64,000 bases of DNA from Acinetobacter bereziniae LMG 1003 = CIP 70.12 (lineage in GTDB: Bacteria > Pseudomonadota > Gammaproteobacteria > Pseudomonadales > Moraxellaceae), in assembly GCF_000368925.1 (NCBI RefSeq), contig NZ_KB849756.1:2568416-2632415 (forward strand), written 5' to 3'. Made by a program: the position numbers and the translations under genes. The notes below the pieces were generated by a model. The model was not told the origin of the DNA. It was given only the letters and a program-made list of their open reading frames with translations, and searched no databases. Below, one piece after another: positions 1 through 8,238 of the stretch; the stretch's first letter is position 1; each line of letters begins with the position of its first letter.

Positions 1-53
1 GTATAGTGGCTTCACAGATAAGCAATCCCTGAAACGAATTGAAGGAAGACCAC

Positions 54-617
54 ATGAGTTTAATCAATACTGAAGTTAAAGCATTCAACGCAACAGCATA
101 TAAAAACGGTGAATTTATTGAAGTGTCTGAAAAAGATTTCTTTGGTAAATGGTCAGTTGTATTTTTCTATCCTGCGGATTTTACCTTTGTTTGTCCGACA
201 GAGTTAGGTGATCTCGCCGATAATTATGCAGAATTCCAGAAAATGGGTGTCGAAATTTATTCAGTCTCTACAGATACTCACTTTACCCATAAAGCTTGGC
301 ATGACAATTCAGACGAAATCAAAAAGATTCAATATCCAATGATTGGTGATCCAACTTGGGCATTGGCAAAAAACTTTGAAGTGCTGATTGAAGCTGAAGG
401 TCTTGCAGACCGTGGGACATTTGTCATTGATCCTGAAGGTAAGATTCAAATCGTAGAAATCAATGCCGGCGGTATTGGTCGTGATGCACAAGAGCTATTG
501 CGTAAAGTCAAAGCTGCACAATATGTCCATACTCACCCAGGTGAAGTTTGCCCAGCAAAATGGAAAGAAGGTGATGCGACACTTGCGCCATCAATTGACC
601 TGATTGGTAAAATCTAA
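54..617 (+). CDS. ahpC: Alkyl hydroperoxide reductase subunit C (2-Cys peroxiredoxin)
   Basis: This cytosolic peroxidase reduces H2O2, organic peroxides and peroxynitrite, normally recycled by AhpF. No ahpF is present in this window. The peroxidatic cysteine lies in FTFVCPTE (C47) and the resolving cysteine in HPGEVCPAKW (C166). The length is 187 aa, equal to E. coli AhpC. I chose the ATG at 54 because GAAGGA sits 7 bases upstream and MSLINTEVKAF matches the family N-terminus; an in-frame upstream extension to 39 has no support. A shared terminator separates it from the convergent LysR gene. Its promoter lies mostly outside the window, so OxyR control could not be checked. Confidence 0.97.
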   Translation: MSLINTEVKAFNATAYKNGEFIEVSEKDFFGKWSVVFFYPADFTFVCPTELGDLADNYAEFQKMGVEIYSVSTDTHFTHKAWHDNSDEIKKIQYPMIGDPTWALAKNFEVLIEAEGLADRGTFVIDPEGKIQIVEINAGGIGRDAQELLRKVKAAQYVHTHPGEVCPAKWKEGDATLAPSIDLIGKI

Positions 618-640
618 TTGTTCAATCATTTTTAGTCTCA

Positions 641-673
641 AAAAAAACCAGAAGTGCTACTTCTGGTTTTTTT
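641..673. terminator. Bidirectional terminator between ahpC and lysR
   Basis: The stem CCAGAAG/CTTCTGG (648-654 with 660-666) is flanked by an A-run on the left and a T-run on the right, so it can end both the plus-strand ahpC transcript and the minus-strand LysR transcript. Confidence 0.9.
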
Positions 674-682
674 AAATTGGCT

Positions 683-1606
683 TTAGAGAACATAACCCTC
701 TTGTTGAGGGGCATAAGCACGGATGCCTTCAACAAGATCCTCAATGAGTTTTTCCATCACTAAGCGTTGTCCTTTTCTGGATGCATAAACCAGTTGTACA
801 GTCCCGATATTGGAACACCATTCAGGTAAAATATGAATCAAACGACCCGAAACAATATCTTGTTCTACGGTTAAATAAGGCAGATCGGCAATGCCTAAAC
901 CATCCAAAACTGCATAATAGGCACCCATCAAGTCATTGCTCTTGATACGCGGTTGCAGAGGAATATCGATTTCCTCTTGTTGCTCGTTATGATGTAAATG
1001 CCAATGATAATGCTGTTTGTCTGTACCTAAAACAATGCTTGGAAATTCACATAACTCGGTGACATGCTGAATTTCACGGTCGCCTAAAAGTTCAGGACTA
1101 ATGACTAAGCAATGCGTGGTTTTAATAATGTCACGCACAATGATACTAGAGTCTTCATTCATGGTGAAATTGGTACGAATCGCCAAATCAATATCATCAT
1201 GCAAAACATCGATACGTCGACTGGTCAATGCTAATTCAACATTGACCTTGGGATATTTTTTTAAAAACTGATTTAAAATAGGACGAACTTGGTGTTCTAA
1301 CATCACGGGAGGGCAACTAATTTTAATCAGTCCCTGCAATTCAACTTTTTGTTTTAATAATACATTCTGTGCAGTATCAGCTTGATCAATAATCTTGGAG
1401 CATTCTTCAAAAAATTCTTGCCCTAAAGGTGTGACTTTAAAATGCCGTGTCGAACGTTGAATTAAAGTGACATTGAATTTTGCTTCCAAATCCAAAATAC
1501 GTCGGCTAAGTTTTGACTTGGTAATGTTACTGGCTTCACTTGCAGCACTAAATCCGCCATGCTTTACAACCAAATAAAAATAATAGTAGTCGTCAAAAGA
1601 ATGCAC
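683..1606 (-). CDS. LysR family transcriptional regulator
   Basis: A 307-aa DNA-binding regulator. The N-terminal winged helix-turn-helix (about residues 3-62) contains GGFSAASEASNITKSKLSRR, and a periplasmic-binding-like effector domain follows (about 90-295). It lies just downstream of a YcaC-type hydrolase on the same strand, and a divergent pirin gene lies beyond that. By the usual LysR logic these two genes are the natural targets, but this is inference. A long palindrome lies 75-100 bp upstream of the start. The effector is unknown. It converges on ahpC without evidence that it controls it. Confidence 0.9.
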   Translation of the reverse strand: MHSFDDYYYFYLVVKHGGFSAASEASNITKSKLSRRILDLEAKFNVTLIQRSTRHFKVTPLGQEFFEECSKIIDQADTAQNVLLKQKVELQGLIKISCPPVMLEHQVRPILNQFLKKYPKVNVELALTSRRIDVLHDDIDLAIRTNFTMNEDSSIIVRDIIKTTHCLVISPELLGDREIQHVTELCEFPSIVLGTDKQHYHWHLHHNEQQEEIDIPLQPRIKSNDLMGAYYAVLDGLGIADLPYLTVEQDIVSGRLIHILPEWCSNIGTVQLVYASRKGQRLVMEKLIEDLVEGIRAYAPQQEGYVL

Positions 1607-1680
1607 AGCTATATCTCTGAATTGGGTTGTTTAGATCATATCACTGATAGGAAAATACACTCAATCATATCCACTCAAAA

Positions 1681-1706
1681 TAGAAATGTAAGCGCTTACA
1701 TTTCTA
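1681..1706. promoter_or_regulatory. 26-bp perfect palindrome upstream of lysR (operator or hairpin)
   Basis: A perfect inverted repeat centred on TGTAAGCGCTTACA. With one bulged base, the symmetry extends to CTCAAA/TTTGAG on both sides (about 1674-1712). It lies between the end of the YcaC-like gene and the start of the LysR gene. It could act as a transcript-ending hairpin for the former, although its T-run is interrupted, or as an operator; the core resembles LacI/GalR-family operators. Confidence 0.6.
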
Positions 1707-1723
1707 TTTGAGAGCAGATTGTC

Positions 1724-2350
1724 TTATTTTTGAGAAGTATTCTGATTGTAACTGTTGATCAGGTTACGGTAGTCAGGTATATGGTTGGCAAATAATGTAC
1801 CTAAACCTTCGATATCATTGCGCCAGTCACGATGTAATTCACAGGCAGCACCAAACCAAGTCATTAACTGTGCCCCTGCACTGCTCATACGATCCCAAGC
1901 TGAATCACGAGTGAGTGGATTGAAAGTGCCAGAAGCATCGGTAATCACAAACACATCAAAGTCTTCTTCAAGGGCTGAAAGGGCAGGAAAAGCCACACAA
2001 ACTTCAGTCACAACCCCTGCAATAATCAATTGCTTTTTGCCAGTTGCTTTTACAGCTTTCACAAAGTCTTCATTGTCCCAAGCATTGATTTGACCAGGGC
2101 GAGCGATATAAGGCGCATCTGGAAAGAGTTGTTTTAACTCTGGTACAAGCGGACCATTTGGACCATCTTCAAAACTGGTGGTTAAAATGGTTGGAAGGTT
2201 AAAATATTTGGCTGCTGCTGCGAGTGCCAATACATTGTTCTTAAATTTATCTGGATCAATATCACGTACTAAAGACAACAATCCTGTTTGATGATCGACT
2301 AATAATACGGCTGCATCTTCTTTATTTAAACGAACGTAAGGTTTGCCCAT
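1724..2350 (-). CDS. Isochorismatase-family (YcaC-type) cysteine hydrolase
   Basis: A 208-aa protein with the cysteine-hydrolase fold. The candidate catalytic residues are D19 (VLLVDHQTGLL) and C118 (GVVTEVCVAF), with R84 near the position of the family lysine. The overall pattern resembles E. coli YcaC, whose substrate is not established. It probably hydrolyses a small amide or ester in the cytosol. It is co-directional with the LysR gene downstream and divergent from pirin, across 276 bp that must hold both promoters. Other members of the superfamily (nicotinamidase, isochorismatase) fit less well because the entire length resembles YcaC. Confidence 0.88.
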   Translation of the reverse strand: MGKPYVRLNKEDAAVLLVDHQTGLLSLVRDIDPDKFKNNVLALAAAAKYFNLPTILTTSFEDGPNGPLVPELKQLFPDAPYIARPGQINAWDNEDFVKAVKATGKKQLIIAGVVTEVCVAFPALSALEEDFDVFVITDASGTFNPLTRDSAWDRMSSAGAQLMTWFGAACELHRDWRNDIEGLGTLFANHIPDYRNLINSYNQNTSQK

Positions 2351-2626
2351 TTTTTATATCCTGAATTTAAAAAAGTTTAAATTGTGCTTAAAAACAAAAC
2401 AAATTGCTTTGTATGGACTTTATCTTAGGGGGTTTATATTGAACAAATAAGTCTAAAAAATGAGATAAATAATCCCATATATAAGATTATTATCGGGCAT
2501 GTAAGGGGGAGTATTGGGCTTTAATGTCCTATATTTGAGATACAGTGTATTGATGGGTTGCTGTATTCAGCACTTTAAAAAACATAAAATACAATCATAT
2601 TAAAGCCTAGAGATAGGAGTATTGAG

Positions 2627-3502
2627 ATGAAAAGAATTATCGGTGTATACCGCAATCAAAATATGCATTGGGTGGGTGATGGCTTCCCAGTAAAAAGCTT
2701 GTTTTCTTATGATCGTCTAGGTCAGGCAATCAGCCCGTTTTTACTTTTAGACTATGCCGCACCTTACACATTTGCACCAAGTCATGAACAGCATGGTGTG
2801 GGTTCGCATCCTCATCGTGGTTTTGAAACCGTAACTATTGCATATCAAGGTGAAGTGACGCATAAGGATTCACATGGCGGTGGTGGAACGATTAAAACCG
2901 GCGATGTGCAATGGATGACTGCGGGCGCTGGTTTGGTTCATGAAGAGTTCCATTCACATGAGTTTACCGAAAAAGGCGGTCTGTTTGAAATGGTTCAGCT
3001 TTGGGTAAACTTACCTGCGGCAGATAAAATGACTCAACCGAAGTACCAAGCCATTTCTGCACAAGATATTCCTGTAATTCATTTTGATGATGATGCAGGG
3101 CATTTGCGTGTGATTGCTGGAAAATATGCTGAACAACAAGGCGCTGCTTCAACATTTAGCCCTGTGAATGTATGGGATGGTCAATTAAAAGCAGACCATA
3201 CGCAAATTGTTCATGTTCCTGTTGACCATAATGCGTTGGTGGTTGTCCTTGAAGGTGAAATGCTACTCAACGGTACGCAAAAAGTACTCGACAGTTCGAT
3301 CGTCATGTTTGATCAAGATGGCGATGTAACAATTCAACTTGAAGCGGTGCAAGATGCTAAGTTTTTGGTGTTGACTGGTAAACCGTTGAATGAACCTATT
3401 CAGGGTTATGGTCCATTTGTGATGAATACCAAGGAAGAGATCGTGCAAGCTTTTAACGATTTCAATCAAGGTAAATTCGGCGAAATTGCAGCAGAAGCTT
3501 AA
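2627..3502 (+). CDS. Pirin family protein (bicupin)
   Basis: A 291-aa protein with the pirin N-terminal cupin. It has the metal-binding histidines in GVGSHPHRGFET and a later His in HEEFHSHEF, and a C-terminal cupin from about residue 175. Pirins bind iron or other metals; some act as quercetin dioxygenases and some as redox-sensing cofactors. AGGAG lies upstream of the ATG. The gene is divergent from the YcaC-like hydrolase and ends at a strong terminator. The clustering of LysR, YcaC-like and pirin suggests a stress-response unit (inference). Confidence 0.92.
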   Translation: MKRIIGVYRNQNMHWVGDGFPVKSLFSYDRLGQAISPFLLLDYAAPYTFAPSHEQHGVGSHPHRGFETVTIAYQGEVTHKDSHGGGGTIKTGDVQWMTAGAGLVHEEFHSHEFTEKGGLFEMVQLWVNLPAADKMTQPKYQAISAQDIPVIHFDDDAGHLRVIAGKYAEQQGAASTFSPVNVWDGQLKADHTQIVHVPVDHNALVVVLEGEMLLNGTQKVLDSSIVMFDQDGDVTIQLEAVQDAKFLVLTGKPLNEPIQGYGPFVMNTKEEIVQAFNDFNQGKFGEIAAEA

Positions 3503-3507
3503 ACAAA

Positions 3508-3532
3508 GGCGGATTGTAAAATCCGCTTTTTT
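3508..3532 (+). terminator. Terminator after pirin gene
   Basis: The stem GCGGATT/AATCCGC (3509-3515 with 3520-3526) is followed by a run of six T, six bases after the stop codon. Confidence 0.88.
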
Positions 3533-3564
3533 ATACTCGAAATTGTATGAAGTTCGGGTCTGAA

Positions 3565-3663
3565 AAAGAAAAAAGAGCTTTGATCTCATCAATCAAAAGC
3601 TCTCTACGCTGTAGTTTTCTTGTATTCGAAATCGCTATTCTTATATGATGGTTTTAATGTATT
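3565..3663 (-). ncRNA. Candidate small RNA, unit 1 of a tandem pair
   Basis: Minus-strand promoter: TTTACT (3693-3698), 17-bp spacer, TATGAT (3670-3675). The transcript would start near 3663 and end at an intrinsic terminator with stem AGAGCTTTGAT/ATCAAAAGCTCT (3574-3603) and a U-run (minus strand of 3562-3573). Expected length is about 95-100 nt. No convincing ORF lies inside. About 30 nt before its terminator, including AGAAAACTACAGC, recurs in unit 2, which suggests duplication. Function and targets are unknown. Confidence 0.5.
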
Positions 3664-3669
3664 GCATGC

Positions 3670-3698
3670 ATCATAATAAATGAAAAATGTGAAGTAAA
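3670..3698 (-). promoter_or_regulatory. Sigma70-type promoter for candidate small RNA unit 1
   Basis: Read on the minus strand: TTTACT, 17-bp spacer, TATGAT. Both hexamers are close to consensus and the spacing is ideal. No protein-coding gene starts downstream before the terminator at 3565-3603. Confidence 0.5.
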
Positions 3699-3807
3699 GC
3701 ACATATTGGGTTGTTTGCCTAAATTCTGAGCATAATGATAAAAATTGATCAAGGCTTATTATGCGAACAACAGCAAAAATTTTCATCCTATAGGTAAATT
3801 TCAAACT

Positions 3808-3891
3808 GAAAAAAAAGGATCTCTATTCCACACTATAGAGATCCTTTTTGTGCTGTAGTTTCTTTTATTGTCGATATAGTCATAATTATTT
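3808..3891 (-). ncRNA. Candidate small RNA, unit 2 of a tandem pair
   Basis: The minus strand has TATAAT (3898-3903) and then, about 40 bases further on, AGAAACTACAGC. A 10-bp perfect terminator stem GGATCTCTAT/ATAGAGATCC (3817-3826 with 3835-3844) and a run of nine U follow. Segment order and sequence before the terminator match unit 1. The -35 element is poor, so the start is less certain than for unit 1. The hairpin also carries a T-run on the plus strand and may end rightward transcripts. Confidence 0.42.
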
Positions 3892-4221
3892 GTTTTTATT
3901 ATAAATGTGATTTGCTTATCATTTTTATGCTGTAAATTTTAAATAAGAAAATACGGTTTGTAAACGATTTTTTAATAAATAGTTAAATTATCTTTATGTT
4001 TTTAACAGAATTTTTCAATATATGAAAATAAAAATGAAATATAAATCATGTAGATCGCATACATTCGCAATATTTAGGATTCCGATGAATGGTAAGCTTA
4101 AAATGGGCATTTTTTTCTAAAAAAATTCCAACAAAAAAAGTTAAATGTGGAACTTTTTAATACCGTGATTTAATCCGCTATAGCTCATAATAAAAAAAAT
4201 GGTTACGCACGGATAATAACT

Positions 4222-5520
4222 TTGGATATTGCAGTGATTGGTAGTGGTATGGCTGGCCTAGCTACCGCAAGAATTCTTAAAGATGCAGGTCATCACATTA
4301 CCATCTTTGAAGCATTACCTGGTCGTGGGATGGATAGTCACAGTATTGAGTTTGAAGGTGGCTTAATTGATGCACCATTACGTGTGATGAATCCACATTT
4401 ATGGAAAAACACGCTTAGCCTAGCGACACATTTGGGTATAAAAACATTTCCTGTACGTACTTTTATGGCGTGCAGTTGGTTATTTGAAGATAAAACAGAA
4501 ACATGGTTGACCACCTCTCGTACTCGGATTGGTAATTTTCCGATTATCAATAACCGCAAAGGCATTAAGCAGTACGGATGGCGTTTGGTGAAAGGGATGT
4601 TGCAACTTAAAACAGCAGTTTCTCAGTTTTTTAAATCTAAAAATCAAGAGATTACTCTCGCAGATTTTATCAATCAGAATGAAATCGAAGAAGTATTTTG
4701 GCATGGTGCGGTAATGCCAGTGCTCTATACAATTTGTACCTGTGACCCTAAAACGATTGGTGAATGGCCAGCAAAGCCGTTGTTAATCTTTTTAAAGCAA
4801 TTAACTGATGGCGATGCATTGCTTCGTTTACATGGCGGTACACCTGCTTTTGTCGATAAATTAATCGAAGGCATTGATATACATAGCAGTTCTGAAATTA
4901 CGCTGGTTGAAGAACAGGGCGAAGCTGTTTTGGTTAAAAATGCCCAAGGCGAGCAATTCCAGTTTGATCGTGTTGTGGTTGCCACCCCGACCAACAAATT
5001 GGACAGTTTTTTAAATGTTGAACAGTTTGCTGATGATATTGAACTTTTGAAAAAGTTTAAATTTGAGCAGGGTGAATTGGTCATGCACACCGATCCAACG
5101 GTGATGCCTCCAAACCGTAAAGACTGGTCCGTGTTGAGCTATATGATGGACCGTAAATTTACCAAGCAACAGTTCACGGTTTGGCTCAACTCGATTGAAC
5201 CGAGTCTGGTGGGTAAGTCTCCAGTCTTCCAAACTTGGCGTCCAGTTACGACAATTGATCCTAAGAAAATTATTTCAACAGTGACCTTAACGCGAGCTGT
5301 GGTAGACTCTGAAACTGTTGCATTGAATAAAGAGTTGCAAGCGCGCCATAAAGTGGCAAATCGCAAAGTCTTTTATTGTGGTTCATGGTCTTGTGACGGT
5401 TTACCTATCCTTGAGTCAGCGGTCACTTCGGCAATGCATATTGCAGAGATATTTAATGCACCATTGCCATTTAAAGGTTTAAAGCCTAATGTTGAGGTCG
5501 CACCACAACTCGGTTATTAA
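4222..5520 (+). CDS. FAD-dependent oxidoreductase (amine oxidase-like NAD(P)-binding protein)
   Basis: A 432-aa flavoprotein. The N-terminal Rossmann motif is VIGSGMAGLATARIL (GxGxxG at residues 7-12), then an acidic FEALPGRGMDSHS segment that binds the ribose of FAD. A second dinucleotide region ends in FYCGSWSCDGLPILESAVTS near the C-terminus, typical of amine oxidase/phytoene desaturase-like proteins. Substrate unknown. It starts at TTG (4222) with only a weak upstream GGAT, because no ATG precedes the dinucleotide motif. The methyltransferase gene follows after ~50 bp, so the two are likely co-transcribed and may modify the same lipid or small molecule (inference). Confidence 0.85.
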   Translation: MDIAVIGSGMAGLATARILKDAGHHITIFEALPGRGMDSHSIEFEGGLIDAPLRVMNPHLWKNTLSLATHLGIKTFPVRTFMACSWLFEDKTETWLTTSRTRIGNFPIINNRKGIKQYGWRLVKGMLQLKTAVSQFFKSKNQEITLADFINQNEIEEVFWHGAVMPVLYTICTCDPKTIGEWPAKPLLIFLKQLTDGDALLRLHGGTPAFVDKLIEGIDIHSSSEITLVEEQGEAVLVKNAQGEQFQFDRVVVATPTNKLDSFLNVEQFADDIELLKKFKFEQGELVMHTDPTVMPPNRKDWSVLSYMMDRKFTKQQFTVWLNSIEPSLVGKSPVFQTWRPVTTIDPKKIISTVTLTRAVVDSETVALNKELQARHKVANRKVFYCGSWSCDGLPILESAVTSAMHIAEIFNAPLPFKGLKPNVEVAPQLGY

Positions 5521-5574
5521 TGCTAAATCAGATGGGTGGTGTGTCAGCATCACTTTCAGATTGAGCATTTAAAC

Positions 5575-6390
5575 ATGAAATGGATTCAAGCAATTCAGCA
5601 ACAACTTCCCAAACATAAATATGCAATCAATGCAAAGATGTTGGGCGATACCGCTGAATGTGCTTGGACCAATCTCGGCTTGTGGACAGTAACAACGTCT
5701 TCCTACCCCCAAGCCTGCCAACAGCTTGCACAAGGACTTGCAGACGCCGTGCAACTTCAATCGCATGATCGTGTGCTAGATTTGGGTTGTGGGCAAGGTG
5801 CGAGTTTAAAATATTGGTTAACGCATTATCAGATTCAGCATCTTGAAGCAGTAGAGCTACAACCACACTGCGTCAAGCAAATTCAAAAGCAACTTCCCCG
5901 TGTTAAAGCAGTTCATTGCCAATCATTTTTGAATTTAAATAAAAACCTTTTCTCTCAAGCTTTTGATGTGGTGATGTGTATTGATGCAGCCTATCATAGT
6001 GATTTGAATTCATTTCTGACTTCAGTTGCACCACTTTTAAATTCAAAAGGACGTTTAGCCTTTCATTATCTGATGCTGTCAGATGTCCATTTAAATTCAA
6101 AACAAAAACTCAAATATCAATGCTTACTCAAAGCAGCAGATGTTCGATTCAAAACTTTAAAGACAGAACAGCAAATTCATCAAGGACTAGCACAACATCA
6201 TTTTAACCAGATTGAGATTCAAGATATTTCTACAGCGGTATTTGCTGGGTTTAGTCAATATATTGCTGCTAGAAAAGACATGGGGCGAGGGCTGGATCAA
6301 TTCAAAATACAGATGACCGCCAAGCTCTGCGAAACACTATTTAACGAGGGCATCGTGCGTTATATACAGATCAGTGCGATAAAAGTATAA
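5575..6390 (+). CDS. Class I SAM-dependent methyltransferase
   Basis: The AdoMet-binding motif I is VLDLGCGQGAS (residues 67-77) with an acidic EAVEL at the end of strand 2 and FDVVMCIDAAYH as motif IV. The length from the ATG at 5575 is 271 aa; an in-frame GTG at 5536 would add 13 residues and cannot be excluded. It resembles small-molecule or lipid methyltransferases rather than nucleic-acid ones, but the substrate cannot be read from sequence. It follows the FAD oxidoreductase at short distance on the same strand. Confidence 0.83.
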   Translation: MKWIQAIQQQLPKHKYAINAKMLGDTAECAWTNLGLWTVTTSSYPQACQQLAQGLADAVQLQSHDRVLDLGCGQGASLKYWLTHYQIQHLEAVELQPHCVKQIQKQLPRVKAVHCQSFLNLNKNLFSQAFDVVMCIDAAYHSDLNSFLTSVAPLLNSKGRLAFHYLMLSDVHLNSKQKLKYQCLLKAADVRFKTLKTEQQIHQGLAQHHFNQIEIQDISTAVFAGFSQYIAARKDMGRGLDQFKIQMTAKLCETLFNEGIVRYIQISAIKV

Positions 6391-6459
6391 AGATAAGATT
6401 TTTTAATTGAAGAAATCGGAAAAAGAAGACCGAATATGACGATGCAAAAAGCATCAGTC

Positions 6460-6493
6460 AGAAACAACAAAGCCTCACTAAAAAAGCGAGGCT
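6460..6493 (-). terminator. Terminator of tRNA-Thr
   Basis: On the minus strand the stem AGCCTC(GC)/GTGAGGCT (6471-6493) is followed by a T-rich tract, just downstream of tRNA-Thr. It could also slow transcripts arriving from the methyltransferase gene. Confidence 0.65.
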
Positions 6494-6503
6494 AAGTAAG
6501 AAA

Positions 6504-6579
<76 letters not shown>

Positions 6580-7167
6580 AACGTGGCGAGAATTCTACAG
6601 AAAAATGATAAGAATGCAAGCCAAAAAATAAGCACTTGAGTGAGTTAAAGTTTTCTTATTTAAAATCAAAGATTTTTAAAATATTTGGGAAAGCTGTGAT
6701 ATTGAAAGAGAGGTTAAAAGAATTAAACAAGTAAATGACGGTTTGTACAATATAGATTGGTTTTTTAAGCAATCTGTCATGTAATTTTAGAATTGTGCTG
6801 ATTTTAGATACTTAGCCAAAAATTGTCATTGAAAAAACCACACTATTGGCAAGCAGTAAAATTGCAAATAAAACGATCTGGAAGTTTTTCATAGTATTTA
6901 TTTTTTAGTGTGAAATAATATGCATTATTTTTATCAAAGTTGAATTGATAAGTAAATAGTGAAGCATTTATTATTTCAAAAAAACATATTATTTTTTAAG
7001 TATTTTTAAATCCAAACCATATTTTTCTGATCTTGAATGATTTGATTTTCCTTAGAATTGTTGGTTGTGTATCAAATATCTTCTAGGATGGTCTCGTGGG
7101 ATCAATCACTTAGCAAAAATGAGTTAAAGTGGATGGATGCGATAGAGATGAAATGGTTGTGTACTGG
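6580..7167. other. AT-rich intergenic region
   Basis: About 590 bp without a confident gene. It holds the promoter zone of tRNA-Thr on its left side, a possible 26-codon membrane ORF on the minus strand (6812-6892), and on the right the terminator of the small gene at 7247. I see no repeats or remnant reading frames of known families. Confidence 0.5.
6812..6892 (-). CDS. Possible 26-aa single-pass membrane peptide
   Basis: ATG to TAA on the minus strand encodes two charged/polar N-terminal residues (MKNFQ) and then an unbroken hydrophobic stretch ending in SMTIFG, the pattern of bacterial one-helix small membrane proteins. A candidate promoter lies upstream (TTCAAC, 18 bp, TATTAT on the minus strand). 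There is no good Shine-Dalgarno sequence, which is the main reason for doubt. No family recognised. Confidence 0.3.
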   Translation of the reverse strand: MKNFQIVLFAILLLANSVVFSMTIFG

Positions 7168-7195
7168 CAAAAAGGCTTACTGAAATGTAAGCCTT
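7168..7195 (-). terminator. Terminator of the small gene at 7247
   Basis: A 9-bp perfect stem AAGGCTTAC/GTAAGCCTT (7172-7180 with 7187-7195) is followed on the minus strand by TTTTTGCC. Confidence 0.8.
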
Positions 7196-7246
7196 ATGGT
7201 TTTTAGTGAATTTGAATAAATCTTTATCCGATTTAAAAATATAGAC

Positions 7247-7474
7247 TTATTTTCTCCTCAAAATATGATCTAAATCTTGTGCGCATTCTTCTAGAGTGAT
7301 TGCCATATCAAATTGCATTTGGGGTTTCAATTCGTTTGCGAGTTTTCTCCATTGCTCAATCAACTGGATAGCTTTCTGAATTTTATGTTTATTTACATCC
7401 TTGGCAATAGTTGGGGTGTATCCACCACGTTTAGCATTTTTGACTTGTCTTACATAATTGGCGCTGTTATTCAT
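7247..7474 (-). CDS. Hypothetical protein, 75 aa
   Basis: A small basic, mainly helical protein (MNNSANYVRQVKNAKRGG...) with no signal peptide or membrane segment. GGGAG lies 6-7 bases before the ATG, so expression is likely. A perfect terminator follows. The K/R-rich N-terminus and the amphipathic segment with LIEQWRKLANELK could suggest nucleic-acid or protein binding, but no family was recognised. It stands alone between tRNA-Thr and a secreted small protein on the other strand. Confidence 0.65.
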   Translation of the reverse strand: MNNSANYVRQVKNAKRGGYTPTIAKDVNKHKIQKAIQLIEQWRKLANELKPQMQFDMAITLEECAQDLDHILRRK

Positions 7475-7756
7475 TGTTGCTCCCGAATAGCAGTTTTATG
7501 TCATAAACTTGTTTGAATCGCTAATAGGTACTGCATCATCATTATCTAAAGAGAATATTACATCTATATGATTTTTATTTTGTATTTCACCTCCTTTGCA
7601 TATATCGAGAAGTTCTTTTCACTTGATACTAATTCAAGAAAGTATGAATTGAAATAGGGAATTGTCTGATTCATTCAGTGGATATGTATCTATTTGCTTC
7701 AAAAAACAGTCTAAATATCGTATAACTCAATGAAGTCAAAAACAGAACAATTGAGA

Positions 7757-8077
7757 ATGAAAAGATTCAGTATTTTATTATTTTTGGTTTCGGTTGCACA
7801 TGCTGAAGTTCCGAATGAATGTCAGTTGGTTGAAGAAACCTCCGCAATGTTAATGCAGTTACGTCAAAGTGGTTTGTCGCTGGATGATGTGGACTTTAAT
7901 CCTGAAGCCTTGTCTGCAAAAGAACAGGTATTGTTAAAAGGTATGATTGACGATGCAAAGGATGTTCCGATTTATCAAATTCCTTTAACCCGTCAAAAAG
8001 CCATTGATGATTTCAAAGCCAAGTGGCAAGAGGTGTGTCAGTCAGCAGATGTAGTGACGCCGACTGAAACGAGATAA
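7757..8077 (+). CDS. Small secreted hypothetical protein
   Basis: From the ATG at 7757 the protein is 106 aa. It has a Sec signal peptide (MKRFSILLFLVSVAHA, likely cut before EVPNEC) and a helical mature part with two cysteines (in NECQL and WQEVCQS) that could form a disulphide in the periplasm. An upstream ATG at 7730 would place nine polar residues before the signal peptide and is less likely. Function unknown. It is monocistronic on the plus strand. Confidence 0.6.
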   Translation: MKRFSILLFLVSVAHAEVPNECQLVEETSAMLMQLRQSGLSLDDVDFNPEALSAKEQVLLKGMIDDAKDVPIYQIPLTRQKAIDDFKAKWQEVCQSADVVTPTETR

Positions 8078-8156
8078 GCTCTTATTTTTCGATCAAGCTA
8101 GCAAGTCTGTTGAAGTGAGTAGATTTTAGTTCGTCCTATTCGATCAGATTGAAATA

Positions 8157-8185
8157 AAACCGATGTGTCTAAAACAGATCGGTTT
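8157..8185 (-). terminator. Terminator-like hairpin at the end of the 8.2-9.5 kb cassette
   Basis: The stem AAACCGAT/ATCGGTTT (8157-8164 with 8178-8185) is followed on the minus strand by TATTTC. It is placed to end the minus-strand four-gene cassette. Confidence 0.55.
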
Positions 8186-8238
8186 CAGTAAAAATTACAG
8201 GTTACTTGTGCTTGACGTTCTAAGTAGATCAATCACAG

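Noticed and set aside
1785..2093. 102-codon plus-strand open frame
   Set aside because: It lies fully inside the YcaC-type gene on the other strand and has no ribosome-binding site.
3604..3804. 66-codon minus-strand open frame
   Set aside because: It overlaps the candidate small-RNA unit and its promoter, has no ribosome-binding site, and its composition is that of translated AT-rich DNA.
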